DNA from: an uncultured Bacillota bacterium
GTDB taxonomy: Bacteria; Bacillota; Clostridia; Lachnospirales; Lachnospiraceae
DNA length: 55,008 bases
NCBI GenBank assembly: GCA_958352855.1
Contig: CATWQE010000014.1
Location: 1 to 55,008 of the forward strand
Reading direction: 5' to 3'
The notes below the pieces were generated by a model, which saw nothing but the letters and a program-made list of their open reading frames with translations, was not told the origin of the DNA and ran no database searches. This document shows positions 25,904 to 33,726 of this stretch, in pieces. Within the stretch, counting starts at the first letter, position 1. Each line of letters opens with the position of its first letter. The position numbers were made by a program, and so were the translations under genes.

Positions 25904-25932
25904 TTGCTATGAGACAAGCCCTTTGATAAAAT
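25904..25932 (+). promoter_or_regulatory. Promoter of the small-toxin mRNA
   Basis: TTGCTA (25904-25909), 17-base spacer, TAAAAT (25927-25932); predicted start near 25939, giving a leader of about 110 bases and an mRNA of about 235 bases ending at the shared terminator. Confidence 0.65.
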
Positions 25933-25938
25933 AAACGT

Positions 25939-26047
25939 AAGACACTACTTGAAAACGGTAGGCGGTTAGTCCTTCAACAGAGGGACTGGACCCTCTGATT
26001 ACATAGAAATTCTGACAGCAGAAAATCTTGAAAAGGAGGGCAAACTT
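25939..26047 (+). promoter_or_regulatory. Structured leader of the toxin mRNA
   Basis: Contains a perfect 7-base hairpin (CAGAGGG 25978-25984 with CCCTCTG 25991-25997), whose CCCTC could instead pair with the GAGGG of the ribosome site (26035-26040). GGCGGTTA (25961-25968) is complementary over 8 bases to TAACCGCC (26138-26145) at the stop codon, a possible 5'-3' closing pair. AAGACACTAC at the predicted 5' end (25939-25948) is repeated inverted at 26206-26215. Confidence 0.55.
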
Positions 26048-26140
26048 ATGAGTGATTTTGAAATGCTTTCTATCGTGTTAATGATGCTGAGTATCGTTGT
26101 AACGATTTTAATAGCGTACATAAATCAAACAAAAAAGTAA
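26048..26140 (+). CDS. Small hydrophobic type I toxin (BsrE/holin-like toxin family)
   Basis: A 30-codon gene with a very strong AAGGAGGG ribosome site 7 bases before ATG. The peptide begins MSDFEMLSIV, has one membrane helix rich in L, I, V and M (about 6-25) and ends in NQTKK. Size, MS-x-F/Y-E-x-L-type start, helix and basic end match the BsrE/BsrG/TxpA peptides of Bacillus (known type I toxins acting at the membrane) and the putative holin-like toxin family of Firmicutes. A convergent antisense promoter and a shared two-way terminator support a toxin-antitoxin pair. Toxicity is inferred, not shown. It lies between phoR and the trk genes and is too short for most gene callers. Confidence 0.78.
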   Translation: MSDFEMLSIVLMMLSIVVTILIAYINQTKK

Positions 26141-26173
26141 CCGCCCATTGCCAAAGGATACGGTTACTTTTTT
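26131..26173. terminator. Shared bidirectional terminator of toxin mRNA and antisense RNA
   Basis: A perfect 13-base stem (AAAAAAGTAACCG 26131-26143 with CGGTTACTTTTTT 26161-26173) gives a T run on both strands. The toxin stop codon lies inside the left arm. Confidence 0.93.
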
Positions 26174-26225
26174 GTAATTAGTATATTTGGATTATCCGTC
26201 TATCGGTAGTGTCTTTTTCTATTAC
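26131..26225 (-). ncRNA. Predicted antitoxin RNA opposite the toxin gene end
   Basis: The minus strand has TTTACA (26260-26255), 17-base spacer and TATATT (26237-26232), with predicted start near 26225 and the shared terminator ending at about 26131, so an RNA of about 95 bases. It is complementary to the toxin mRNA through the terminator and stop codon, and its 5' part carries CTACCG that could pair with CGGTAG in the toxin leader (25956-25961). This is the convergent layout of the plasmid par/fst type I system. Existence of the RNA is inferred. Confidence 0.55.
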
Positions 26226-26287
26226 ATCTATAATATATCATTTTACTTAGGTATTGTAAACCTGTTTTTTAAAATTACAGATATATG

Positions 26288-27730
26288 CTAGTATTTCCTC
26301 CAGGTATCCGGCACAAAGAGCAACAGCATTGGGAACAGCTCCAGACGTCCGGCAAGCATATCAAAAATCAGCACCAGCTTTGACCCATCTGAAAAGATGG
26401 AAAAATTCTGTGTGGGTCCAACCAGTTCCAGACCAGGACCAATATTATTCAAAGTAGCAGCCACACCTGTGAAATTGGTAATCAGGTCAAAATCATTAAA
26501 TCCAAGCAGTAATACGGACAGGGAAAAGATTAAAACATAAGCGATTAAAAATACATTTGTGGAGCGAACAACTTCATGCTCCAGAGTATGTCCGTCTATT
26601 TTCAGCTTTTTCACCATGCGGGGATGCAGCAGAGTGTGCAGCTCCTTCTGGATGGTTTTAATCAAAATGACAAAACGGGAAACCTTAATACCGCCTCCGG
26701 TACTTCCCGCACAGGCGCCAATAAACATAAGCATAATCAAAGTTGTTTTTGCAACCTGGGGCCAGACGTCAAAGTCTGTAGTGGCAAATCCTGTAGTGGT
26801 AATAATAGAAGCCACCTGGAAGGACGCATGACGGAAAACCTCTCCAATGGTTGGGAAAAGATGGCGGATATCCCATGCAATCATGAGAATCGCTGCCGCA
26901 ATAATTCCCAGATAACAGCGCACCTCTGTCATAAGAAATGCCTGACGGAACTTTTTGCAAAGAATGAAAAAGTAAGCATTAAAGTTAATTCCAAAAAGAA
27001 TCATGAAAATTGTGACTACAATCTGGATATAAGGAGAATATCCGCCCATACTGTCATTTTTAATACCAAAACCTCCGGTTCCGGCAGTACCGAAGCTGGT
27101 AGCCAGAGAGTCAAACAAAGGCATACCGCCTAAAAGCAGCAAAATAATTTCAATTACTGTGAGAACCACATAAATTAAATATAAAATTTTTGCAGTAGAC
27201 TGTACAGTAGGAGTCAGCTTGCTTACAGAAGGTCCCGGACTTTCTGCTTTCATGAGGTTCATATGAGAACCGCTTCCATGCCCCTGAACAAAGGTAAGGA
27301 GAAATACCAGAACTCCCATACCGCCAATCCAGTGCGTGAAGCTTCGCCACATGAGGACGCATTTTGGAAGAATTTCCACATCCTTTAAAATACTGGCGCC
27401 TGTGGTAGTGAACCCGGAGACTGTTTCAAACAGGGCGTCCACAGGATTGGTAATAGAACCGCAGAATAAAAAGGGAAGCGCTCCCATAATACTTAAAACA
27501 ATCCAGCTAAGAGCAACGGTTACAAACCCTTCTTTCACATAAAAAGTATTATTTGCAGGATGCTTTCGCGTAAGCAAATAAGCCAGTAAAATACACAACA
27601 GGGCAGTAAAGAAAAATGCCCAGCCGCTGTGCTCCTGATAAATAATAGCAGTTACACAGGGAAGTCCCATAAAGGCAGCTTCAAAATAAAGTACCTTACC
27701 AATAATATATCTTACAATTGAGTAATTCAT
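26288..27730 (-). CDS. trkH: Potassium uptake membrane subunit TrkH
   Basis: A 480-residue channel-like potassium transporter with four M1-P-M2 repeats. Pore-loop motifs visible include VSGFTTTGAS, SFGTAGTGGFGIKNDS, ASIITTTGFATTDF and VAATLNNIGPGLELVG, each with the filter glycine. GACAGSTGGGIKVSRF follows the third repeat. A tail ending RLELFPMLLLF is conserved in TrkH. It lies 15 bases after trkA on the minus strand, so the two form an operon in which TrkA gates TrkH by nucleotide binding. The ribosome site (AGGAAAG) is modest, consistent with coupling. Confidence 0.96.
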   Translation of the reverse strand: MNYSIVRYIIGKVLYFEAAFMGLPCVTAIIYQEHSGWAFFFTALLCILLAYLLTRKHPANNTFYVKEGFVTVALSWIVLSIMGALPFLFCGSITNPVDALFETVSGFTTTGASILKDVEILPKCVLMWRSFTHWIGGMGVLVFLLTFVQGHGSGSHMNLMKAESPGPSVSKLTPTVQSTAKILYLIYVVLTVIEIILLLLGGMPLFDSLATSFGTAGTGGFGIKNDSMGGYSPYIQIVVTIFMILFGINFNAYFFILCKKFRQAFLMTEVRCYLGIIAAAILMIAWDIRHLFPTIGEVFRHASFQVASIITTTGFATTDFDVWPQVAKTTLIMLMFIGACAGSTGGGIKVSRFVILIKTIQKELHTLLHPRMVKKLKIDGHTLEHEVVRSTNVFLIAYVLIFSLSVLLLGFNDFDLITNFTGVAATLNNIGPGLELVGPTQNFSIFSDGSKLVLIFDMLAGRLELFPMLLLFVPDTWRKY

Positions 27731-27745
27731 CGTCTTTCCTGCCTC

Positions 27746-29104
27746 TTATTTTTTCAAAATGTCTTTTAAGTCACGAAGACCCTTTATAGAAGTAACAATA
27801 ATAACGGTGTCGCCTACCTGGATGGTATCCTGTCCTCTTGGAATCTGAATGGAACCGTTGCGGTTGATACAGGCAATCAGCAGATTTTCTTTTAAATTTA
27901 ACTGGCTTAAAGGAATATCTGTTACAGAAGAGGATTCCTTTACAGAAAATTCCAGAGCCTCTGCCTGGTTGTCCAGAATATGGTAGAGCGTTTCTACATT
28001 ACTGCTCAGAGAATTTTCCATAGCGCGCACATACTGGAGAATATAGTCCGCAGTAATATACTTTGGATAAATCACACTGCCAATATCCAGCCCGTCAATA
28101 ATATCATCAAAAGCAATACGGTTTACCTTGGTAATTAGTTTGGCCTTTGAATTCTTTTTAGCAAACAGCGACAGGAAAATATTTTCTTCATCCATATTAG
28201 TAAGCGTAATAAAAGACTCTGTCTGTGTCAGGCCCTCCTGCAGCAACAGCTTTTTGTCTGTTCCATCTCCGCAGATAACAGTAGCCTCAGGAAGAAGCTC
28301 ACTTAGCTGCTGGCAGCGTTCCTGATTATTTTCCACAATGCGTACTTTGATTTTTAAATCAATGAGCAGAGCGGCCAGATAATATCCCAAAGTTCCTCCG
28401 CCTACAATCAGGGCATTTTTCACCTGATGGGTATGAATTCCTACTTTTTTAAAGAAAGAAGCGGAATTCTTTGGAGAAGCCATAATGGAAAGCAGGTCAT
28501 TATCCTGAAGAATAAAATTACCTGAGGGAATAAATACTTCGTTTCCCCGCTCTACGCCGCAGATTAAAACATTGCAGCGCAGCTTTTCCACGATTTCCAT
28601 AACAGACATGCCGCTTAACCGAAACTCTGGAAGCAGTTTAAATTTCAACAGCTCCACCCTGCCCTTTGCAAAGGTATCCAGCTCAATGGCAGAAGGGAAA
28701 CGCAGCAGGCGTGAAATTTCAATGGCAGACGCCAGCTCTGGATTGATAATCATGGTAATTCCAAGACTTTTTCGGATGAAATTTCGTTCCTTGTTATACA
28801 AAGGATTTCGGACTCTGGCAATGGTATGACATTTACTTACTTTTTTTGCAATCACACAACATAAAAGGTTCAATTCGTCAGAGCCTGTTACAGCAATAAG
28901 CAGATGAGCATCCTCAATTCCTGCATCGGATAAAACATTGATGCTTGCGCCATTATCCACAATTCCCATAACATCAATGGACTCAGAAAGCTGCTGTATT
29001 TTCTGAGGATTGGTATCAATGACTACAAGGTCATGATGTTCTGAACTGAGCTGCTCTGCAAGAGTAGTACCGATTTTTCCGCAGCCCACAATAATGATTT
29101 TCAT
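27746..29104 (-). CDS. trkA: Potassium transport regulator TrkA (two RCK domains)
   Basis: A 452-residue cytoplasmic NAD(H)-binding subunit with two tandem RCK units. Each has a Rossmann start: MKIIIVGCGKIGTTLAEQL (1-19) and NALIVGGGTLGYYLAALL (about 225-242), and each is followed by an RCK-C ligand domain (ending QDNDLLSIMAS and VGDTVIIVTS). It gates TrkH. I use ATG 29104 (MKIIIVG), 6 bases after GGAGG, rather than an ATG six codons earlier. The 213-base gap upstream holds its promoter, divergent from the small Cys-rich protein gene. Confidence 0.95.
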   Translation of the reverse strand: MKIIIVGCGKIGTTLAEQLSSEHHDLVVIDTNPQKIQQLSESIDVMGIVDNGASINVLSDAGIEDAHLLIAVTGSDELNLLCCVIAKKVSKCHTIARVRNPLYNKERNFIRKSLGITMIINPELASAIEISRLLRFPSAIELDTFAKGRVELLKFKLLPEFRLSGMSVMEIVEKLRCNVLICGVERGNEVFIPSGNFILQDNDLLSIMASPKNSASFFKKVGIHTHQVKNALIVGGGTLGYYLAALLIDLKIKVRIVENNQERCQQLSELLPEATVICGDGTDKKLLLQEGLTQTESFITLTNMDEENIFLSLFAKKNSKAKLITKVNRIAFDDIIDGLDIGSVIYPKYITADYILQYVRAMENSLSSNVETLYHILDNQAEALEFSVKESSSVTDIPLSQLNLKENLLIACINRNGSIQIPRGQDTIQVGDTVIIVTSIKGLRDLKDILKK

Positions 29105-29317
29105 AGGAAACCTCCATATCATTTAGATTAAGATAGTATTAAAAAATATTATATTGGTATTAAATTTCTATAAAGGCATGAACTATTATAGCACTAATGC
29201 AGTTATTTGCAATGAGAGAATGTGATTTTCTCTGAGAAATTACAGGAACGTTTGACAAGTGCATGGTTTTTGCTATATCTTTAATAGAAACAGAGACAAA
29301 AGAGAGGGCTGGAAAAT

Positions 29318-29512
29318 ATGAAAAAAGAAAAACAGGCTCAGACAAGATGCGAATATTGCAGTAACTATATTTATGATGAAGAATTTGGATATTATATTTG
29401 TGACGTGAATCTGGATGAGGATGAAATGAGCCATTTTCTCAGGGATACGTTTTATCACTGTCCATATTTTCAGATGAATGATGAATATAAGATTGTGAGA
29501 AAGCAGATGTAA
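29318..29512 (+). CDS. Small four-Cys protein (DUF6472-like)
   Basis: A 64-residue protein with C11-x2-C14, C28 and C48 in a Y/D/E-rich frame (CEYCSNYIYDEE, YYICDVNLDEDEM, HCPYF), likely a single zinc-binding fold. It resembles a small family widespread in Lachnospiraceae (I recall DUF6472) of unknown function. GAGAGGG precedes the ATG. It lies 81 bases before proA and may be cotranscribed with it. Confidence 0.8.
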   Translation: MKKEKQAQTRCEYCSNYIYDEEFGYYICDVNLDEDEMSHFLRDTFYHCPYFQMNDEYKIVRKQM

Positions 29513-29592
29513 TAAAGACAGAGGATTTTCGTTGCAGGATGAAGAGAATCCAGTTATAATGAGTAAAAATCTAGAAGAAAAGAGGGCAAGCC

Positions 29593-30876
29593 ATGGATAT
29601 CAGAAGCGAAGTAAAAAAAATGAAAGAGGACAGCCCGCAAATGGCAGCGCTTTCCATTGAGGTGCGTAATCAGGCGCTTTTGGCAGCAGCAGAGGCGCTT
29701 CTTAATGCCAGAGAGGAAATCTTTAAGGCAAATGAAGAAGATATGGAAGCAGCCAGGGTGGCCGGAGTTCCACAGGCAGTGATGAAGCGGTTGAAATTTG
29801 ATCAACATAAATTAGAAGATGTGATTCAGGGTATCCGGGAACTGGTAAAGCTTAAAGACCCTCTGGCGAAGGTGCAGATGGCGCGGGAGCTGGATCAGGG
29901 GCTGAGGCTGTATCGCATATCCTGTCCTATTGGGGTCATTGGCATTATTTTTGAAGCAAGACCAGATGCTTTGGTGCAGATATCAGCGCTTTGCATCAAG
30001 AGCGGAAACTGCGCTGTCTTAAAAGGCGGAAAGGAAACAGCCAGAACCAATAAAGTGTTGTTTGATTTGATTTACCAGGCTGTGACAAAAGCAGGACTGC
30101 CAAAAGGCTGTATGCTCCAGGCAGAGCAGCATCAGGAAATTGATCAGCTATTAGACTGCCATGACTGTGTCGACTTGCTGATTCCAAGAGGTTCTAATGC
30201 CTTTGTGCAGTATATTATGAACCATACCAAGATTCCGGTGATGGGGCATGCAGATGGAATCTGCCATATTTATGTAGACGAAGAATATGATAAGGAAAAG
30301 GCAATTCCCATTCTTGTGGATGCCAAAACCCAGTATACAGCAGCCTGCAATGCCACAGAAACACTTTTGGTAAACCGTAAGATTGCAGGAGAATTTCTTC
30401 CAATGGCAGCCCAAGCGCTTACAGGGGCAGGGGTAAAACTGCGGGGAACTGAAGAAGTAAGCAGAATCATTGACTGCGAAATCATGGGGGAAGAGGAATT
30501 TCACACAGAATACCTGGATCTGGTACTCTCTATCAAGTTAGTAGACAGTCTGGAAGAAGCAGTGCAACATATTAATACCTATGGATCCCATCACACAGAC
30601 TGTATTATTACTGAAAATCCGGAGCATGGGGAAAAATTTATGCAGCTGGTGGATTCCGCCGGGGTTTACCAGAATTGTTCTACCCGGTTTGCAGATGGAT
30701 TCCGGTATGGATTTGGGGCAGAGGTTGGTATCAGTACAGGAAAAATTCACGCCAGAGGTCCCGTAGGGTTAGAAGGTCTGGTAACTTATAAATACCGTTT
30801 ATTTGGAGAAGGACATATTGTAGAAGACTACGCTTCTGGAAAACGGAGTTTTTCCTTCCGGGATTTGCAGGTGTAA
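29593..30876 (+). CDS. proA: Gamma-glutamyl phosphate reductase
   Basis: ProA reduces gamma-glutamyl phosphate with NADPH to glutamate semialdehyde for proline synthesis. The 427 residues match the family length. Visible are CPIGVIGIIFEARPDALVQIS (about 112-132), the GGKE coenzyme loop, LIPRGSNAF, and the catalytic Cys in QYTAACNATET, all standard. The usual partner proB is not in the window. The stop is one base from the next ATG, so it is coupled to the CPBP protease gene. Confidence 0.96.
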   Translation: MDIRSEVKKMKEDSPQMAALSIEVRNQALLAAAEALLNAREEIFKANEEDMEAARVAGVPQAVMKRLKFDQHKLEDVIQGIRELVKLKDPLAKVQMARELDQGLRLYRISCPIGVIGIIFEARPDALVQISALCIKSGNCAVLKGGKETARTNKVLFDLIYQAVTKAGLPKGCMLQAEQHQEIDQLLDCHDCVDLLIPRGSNAFVQYIMNHTKIPVMGHADGICHIYVDEEYDKEKAIPILVDAKTQYTAACNATETLLVNRKIAGEFLPMAAQALTGAGVKLRGTEEVSRIIDCEIMGEEEFHTEYLDLVLSIKLVDSLEEAVQHINTYGSHHTDCIITENPEHGEKFMQLVDSAGVYQNCSTRFADGFRYGFGAEVGISTGKIHARGPVGLEGLVTYKYRLFGEGHIVEDYASGKRSFSFRDLQV

Positions 30877-30877
30877 G

Positions 30878-31663
30878 ATGATGAAAAAATGGAAAACAGT
30901 TGGAATGAGCCTCTTGCCGGCATGTCTGTGGCTCCTTTTGCAAATTTTATTATCAGCAGGATTTTCGGTATTCCTGGTGCTGCTTGGTGTGGTCTTTCAG
31001 AACACAGGAGGACTGGGGACAGACATTTTTAGGTATTTACAGACTCAGGGGGTATATATTCTTTCCTGTTGCATCAATGGGATTTTTCTTGTAATAGGGA
31101 TTTTCTGGTATCGCTTCCTGCAAAAAAAGGAAGGAAGCACAGAAGTGCGGAGAATGGAGGCCAAAAGCTGGCTGCGGCTTCTGCTTCTTGGCCTGTGTCT
31201 GCAAATGGCTGTGAGTCTACTTTTATTTGGGGCGCAGATGCTGTTTCCCAGGACAATGGAAGCCTATGGACAGGTTTTGGAAAGTCTGGGAGTGAATCAG
31301 CCAGGTATCTGGTCAGCCCTTTATGTGGGAATCTTTGCTCCTGTGACAGAGGAATTGATTTTCAGGGGGCTTACCTTGAAGATTTTATGTCAAAGCTTTT
31401 CTTTTTCAGTGGCAAATGTGATTCAGGCGCTGTACTTTGCTGTTATACATGGAAATCTGGTACAGGGACTTTACGCCTTTGGAATTGGTCTTGTGCTGGG
31501 AAAAATTGTGGAAAAGCATAGAAATTTAAAAGGAGCTGTGGTGTGCCATTTTGCAGTGAACGTGTCGGGACTGTTGCTTGGAAGTGTTTCCCTGGGACCG
31601 GCAGGCATGGCAGTTGGTGTAGTAGTTTTGATTGGAATACTGGTTTTATTAAGAGACAGATAA
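30878..31663 (+). CDS. CPBP family intramembrane metalloprotease-like protein
   Basis: A 261-residue protein with about seven hydrophobic helices. The C-terminal half has the CPBP/Abi motifs: TEELIFRG (glutamates plus Arg), YFAVIHGN (His) and HFAVNVSG (His, Asn). The family includes prenyl-protein CAAX peptidases and bacteriocin-immunity-like proteins; the substrate here is unknown. It follows proA by one base, though no functional link is evident. A strong terminator follows. Confidence 0.88.
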   Translation: MMKKWKTVGMSLLPACLWLLLQILLSAGFSVFLVLLGVVFQNTGGLGTDIFRYLQTQGVYILSCCINGIFLVIGIFWYRFLQKKEGSTEVRRMEAKSWLRLLLLGLCLQMAVSLLLFGAQMLFPRTMEAYGQVLESLGVNQPGIWSALYVGIFAPVTEELIFRGLTLKILCQSFSFSVANVIQALYFAVIHGNLVQGLYAFGIGLVLGKIVEKHRNLKGAVVCHFAVNVSGLLLGSVSLGPAGMAVGVVVLIGILVLLRDR

Positions 31664-31677
31664 AAATGAAACGGACG

Positions 31678-31719
31678 AAAAGATTGTTTTGGAAAAAAAT
31701 TTCAAAGCAATCTTTTTTT
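31678..31719 (+). terminator. Rho-independent terminator after the CPBP gene
   Basis: AAAAGATTGTTTTG (31678-31691) pairs with CAAAGCAATCTTTT (31703-31716) with one G-U; the T run extends to 31719. It insulates proA-CPBP from the HTH-NatAB operon. Confidence 0.88.
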
Positions 31720-31734
31720 GTGCCCCTTTTTATG

Positions 31735-31806
31735 TTGACAACTTTCTTTGTCATATGCTAAAATAATGACAATAAAAGTTGTCATTTTGACAAGAGATAT
31801 TGTCAA
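31735..31806 (+). promoter_or_regulatory. Promoter with three copies of a TTGACAA-N6-TTGTCAA operator
   Basis: Promoter TTGACA (31735-31740), 18-base spacer, TAAAAT (31759-31764). Three dyads of the same form lie at 31735-31754 (over the -35), 31766-31785 (over the start site) and 31787-31806 (leader); arms are (T/A)TGACAA and TTGTCA(T/A) with a 6-base middle. Centres are 31 and 21 bases apart, so all face one side of the helix. The HTH protein encoded next is the obvious binder. Confidence 0.88.
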
Positions 31807-31830
31807 TCTTATAAGATAAGAAATTTTTTA

Positions 31831-31840
31831 GGGGGGGGGG
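31831..31840 (+). repeat. Ten-G homopolymer forming the ribosome site of the HTH gene
   Basis: A run of ten G bases, 7 bases before the GTG start at 31848. It stands in for the Shine-Dalgarno sequence and is long enough to slip in replication or in sequencing. Confidence 0.85.
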
Positions 31841-31847
31841 TAAACAT

Positions 31848-32063
31848 GTGCCGCTATATAATAATCTGAAGGAATACAGGGCAAGACTTGGAATTAACCA
31901 GCAGGAATTAGGCAGACGGGTGGGCGCGTCCAGACAGACCATCAGCCTGATTGAGAGAGGAGATTATTCTCCCTCTGTGACACTTGCTTTAAAAATAGCA
32001 AAGGAATGCAATGCAAGTGTAGAAGAAATTTTCCGTTATGAGGAGGGAGAAGAGGATGAGTAA
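31848..32063 (+). CDS. Short HTH_3 transcriptional repressor
   Basis: A 71-residue Cro/C1-type regulator: LKEYRARLGINQQELGRRVGASRQTISLIERGDYSPSV is the full helix-turn-helix and the acidic end EEIFRYEEGEEDE is common in this YozG/NatR-like small group. The start appears to be GTG 31848 inside ATGTG; the ATG at 31846 is out of frame and stops after seven codons. It overlaps the next gene by 8 bases. Three identical operators upstream suggest it represses its own operon, which encodes a membrane protein and an ABC pair. Confidence 0.9.
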   Translation: MPLYNNLKEYRARLGINQQELGRRVGASRQTISLIERGDYSPSVTLALKIAKECNASVEEIFRYEEGEEDE

Positions 32064-32808
32064 GCAAAAGCAAGAAACAGGAAGAAAGGCAGGCTTTCTT
32101 CAAACTGGGATTTTAATGCTTATAGGAGCAATCATAGGAGGCGGAGGAAGCCTGGTGTTTTTTCTCTGGAGAGAGCCTCTTAGGGAGGGATTAAAAAATC
32201 TGGAGGCTTCCATATCCCTGTATAGTGCCTGGGCTTTGATAGCCTTATCTGTTTTAGGCTGCATTACAGGGACTGCGCTGGTTCTTTGGGCAAGGAGGAA
32301 ATACAAAAACTGGGACAGAGAAGATGAGGAAGAGGCAGAGCGTATAGAAAAATCTTATGAGCGCTATCAGGCAGTGATAAGTCTGCTGAGTGTTGTTGGA
32401 ATTTGTGTTTCAGGAATTGTGATTTCCCAGCTTTACAGGGAAGAAGCAGCAGGAAATGGAGCTGCAATTCATTTCTTTGTTATAGGGGCGTTCTGGAATC
32501 TGATTTGTCTGGATAGAATTGTAAACTATATGAAAAAACTGAATCCGGAGAGAAAGGGAAATGTTTTTAGCTGGAATTATGATAAAGAATGTCTGGCAAG
32601 CTGCGATGAACGGGAGAAAGTGCAGGTGTTTCATGCCGGCTATCAAGCTTATTTAAAATCCCAGTATGTATATTTAGGGCTGTTTGTGGCACTGATTTTA
32701 CTGTCCACGATTCTGGATTTGGGGATTGCACCCTTTTTGTTACTGCTGATTATCTGGTGTTCCCAGACACTGATTTATGCTTATTATTGCAGGCATTATA
32801 AGAAATAG
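32056..32808 (+). CDS. Multi-spanning membrane protein (DUF3169-like)
   Basis: A 250-residue protein with about six hydrophobic segments in three pairs (near 18-40, 62-84, 110-132, 142-155, 205-225 and 228-245) and basic-acidic loops. It resembles the DUF3169 family, which I recall being encoded beside small HTH regulators in Firmicutes; function unknown. ATG 32056 follows AGGAGGGA and overlaps the HTH stop. Position suggests it works with, or is guarded by, the same regulator as the ABC genes. Confidence 0.75.
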   Translation: MSKQKQETGRKAGFLQTGILMLIGAIIGGGGSLVFFLWREPLREGLKNLEASISLYSAWALIALSVLGCITGTALVLWARRKYKNWDREDEEEAERIEKSYERYQAVISLLSVVGICVSGIVISQLYREEAAGNGAAIHFFVIGAFWNLICLDRIVNYMKKLNPERKGNVFSWNYDKECLASCDEREKVQVFHAGYQAYLKSQYVYLGLFVALILLSTILDLGIAPFLLLLIIWCSQTLIYAYYCRHYKK

Positions 32809-32829
32809 TGCTGCGAAGGAGGATGTTTT

Positions 32830-33726
32830 ATGGGATTGATTGTAAATGAATTAACGAAAAAATTTGGTGAAAAGACTGCAGTAGACCATTTGTCTTTCGC
32901 CATGGAAAGCCCCGGTGTATTTGGACTTTTGGGAACCAATGGGGCAGGGAAAACAACAACCATACGAACCATTCTGGGAATTATGAACCCGGATTTTGGT
33001 TCTGCTACCTGGAATAGCACCAGGATTACCAGAGAAACCCTGTCCTTTGGGTATTTACCGGAGGAACGTGGGATTTATATGAAAACAAAAGTTTTAGAGC
33101 AGTTGGTTTATTTCGGGATGTTAAGAGGTATGAAAAAAGAAGCAGCCAGAAAATCAGCGTTGGATTACATGGAGCGTTTACAGGTAACAGAGTATAAAAA
33201 CGTGCCTGCAGAGAAATTATCTAAGGGAAATCAGCAGAAGGTGCAGCTTATTGCAGCCATTATCCATAATCCCCGGCTGATTTTCCTGGATGAGCCATTC
33301 TCTGGTCTGGACCCGGTAAACGCCCAGGTTCTCAGGCAACTGGTGCGGGAGCTGGTGGAGGAAGGAAAATATATTATTTTAAGTACCCACCAGATGGAAA
33401 CCGTAGAGGAGTATTGCAAGGATTTAGTGATCCTGGACAGGGGGAAAACCTTGCTAAAAGGTAATCTGAAAGAGATTAAGGCAGGCTATGGACATACCAA
33501 TCTGGTGGTTTCCGCCCAGGAAGATGTAAGAAGTATTGCCGAACAAAACGGACTGCAGTTATTTGAAGAACGTGCGTCTGAGACAGAGTATAAAATCCAG
33601 GGAGATGACATGGCCCATAGATTTTTAAAAGGGCTGCTGGATGCAGATATCTACCCGGTGAAGTTTGAAATTCGTGAACCATCCTTACAGGAAATCTTCG
33701 TGAGAAAGGCAGGGGAAACAAAATGA
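32830..33726 (+). CDS. NatA-like ABC transporter ATPase
   Basis: A 298-residue ATPase with Walker A GTNGAGKTT, Q-loop region YLPEERGIY, signature LSKGNQQKVQLIAAI, Walker B LIFLDEPFSGLD and H-loop STHQMETV. The YLPEERG and SKGNQQK wording is typical of NatA/ABC-2 ATPases. An ~80-residue C-terminal extension ends EPSLQEIFVRKAG, also family-typical. It is coupled to the permease by ATGA overlap. NatAB pumps sodium out in Bacillus; substrate here is inferred only from similarity. Confidence 0.93.
   Translation: MGLIVNELTKKFGEKTAVDHLSFAMESPGVFGLLGTNGAGKTTTIRTILGIMNPDFGSATWNSTRITRETLSFGYLPEERGIYMKTKVLEQLVYFGMLRGMKKEAARKSALDYMERLQVTEYKNVPAEKLSKGNQQKVQLIAAIIHNPRLIFLDEPFSGLDPVNAQVLRQLVRELVEEGKYIILSTHQMETVEEYCKDLVILDRGKTLLKGNLKEIKAGYGHTNLVVSAQEDVRSIAEQNGLQLFEERASETEYKIQGDDMAHRFLKGLLDADIYPVKFEIREPSLQEIFVRKAGETK

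Noticed and set aside
26576..27133. A 185-codon open frame opposite trkH
   Set aside because: It is wholly antisense to a clearly conserved trkH, lacks a ribosome site and its peptide is low-complexity polar sequence.
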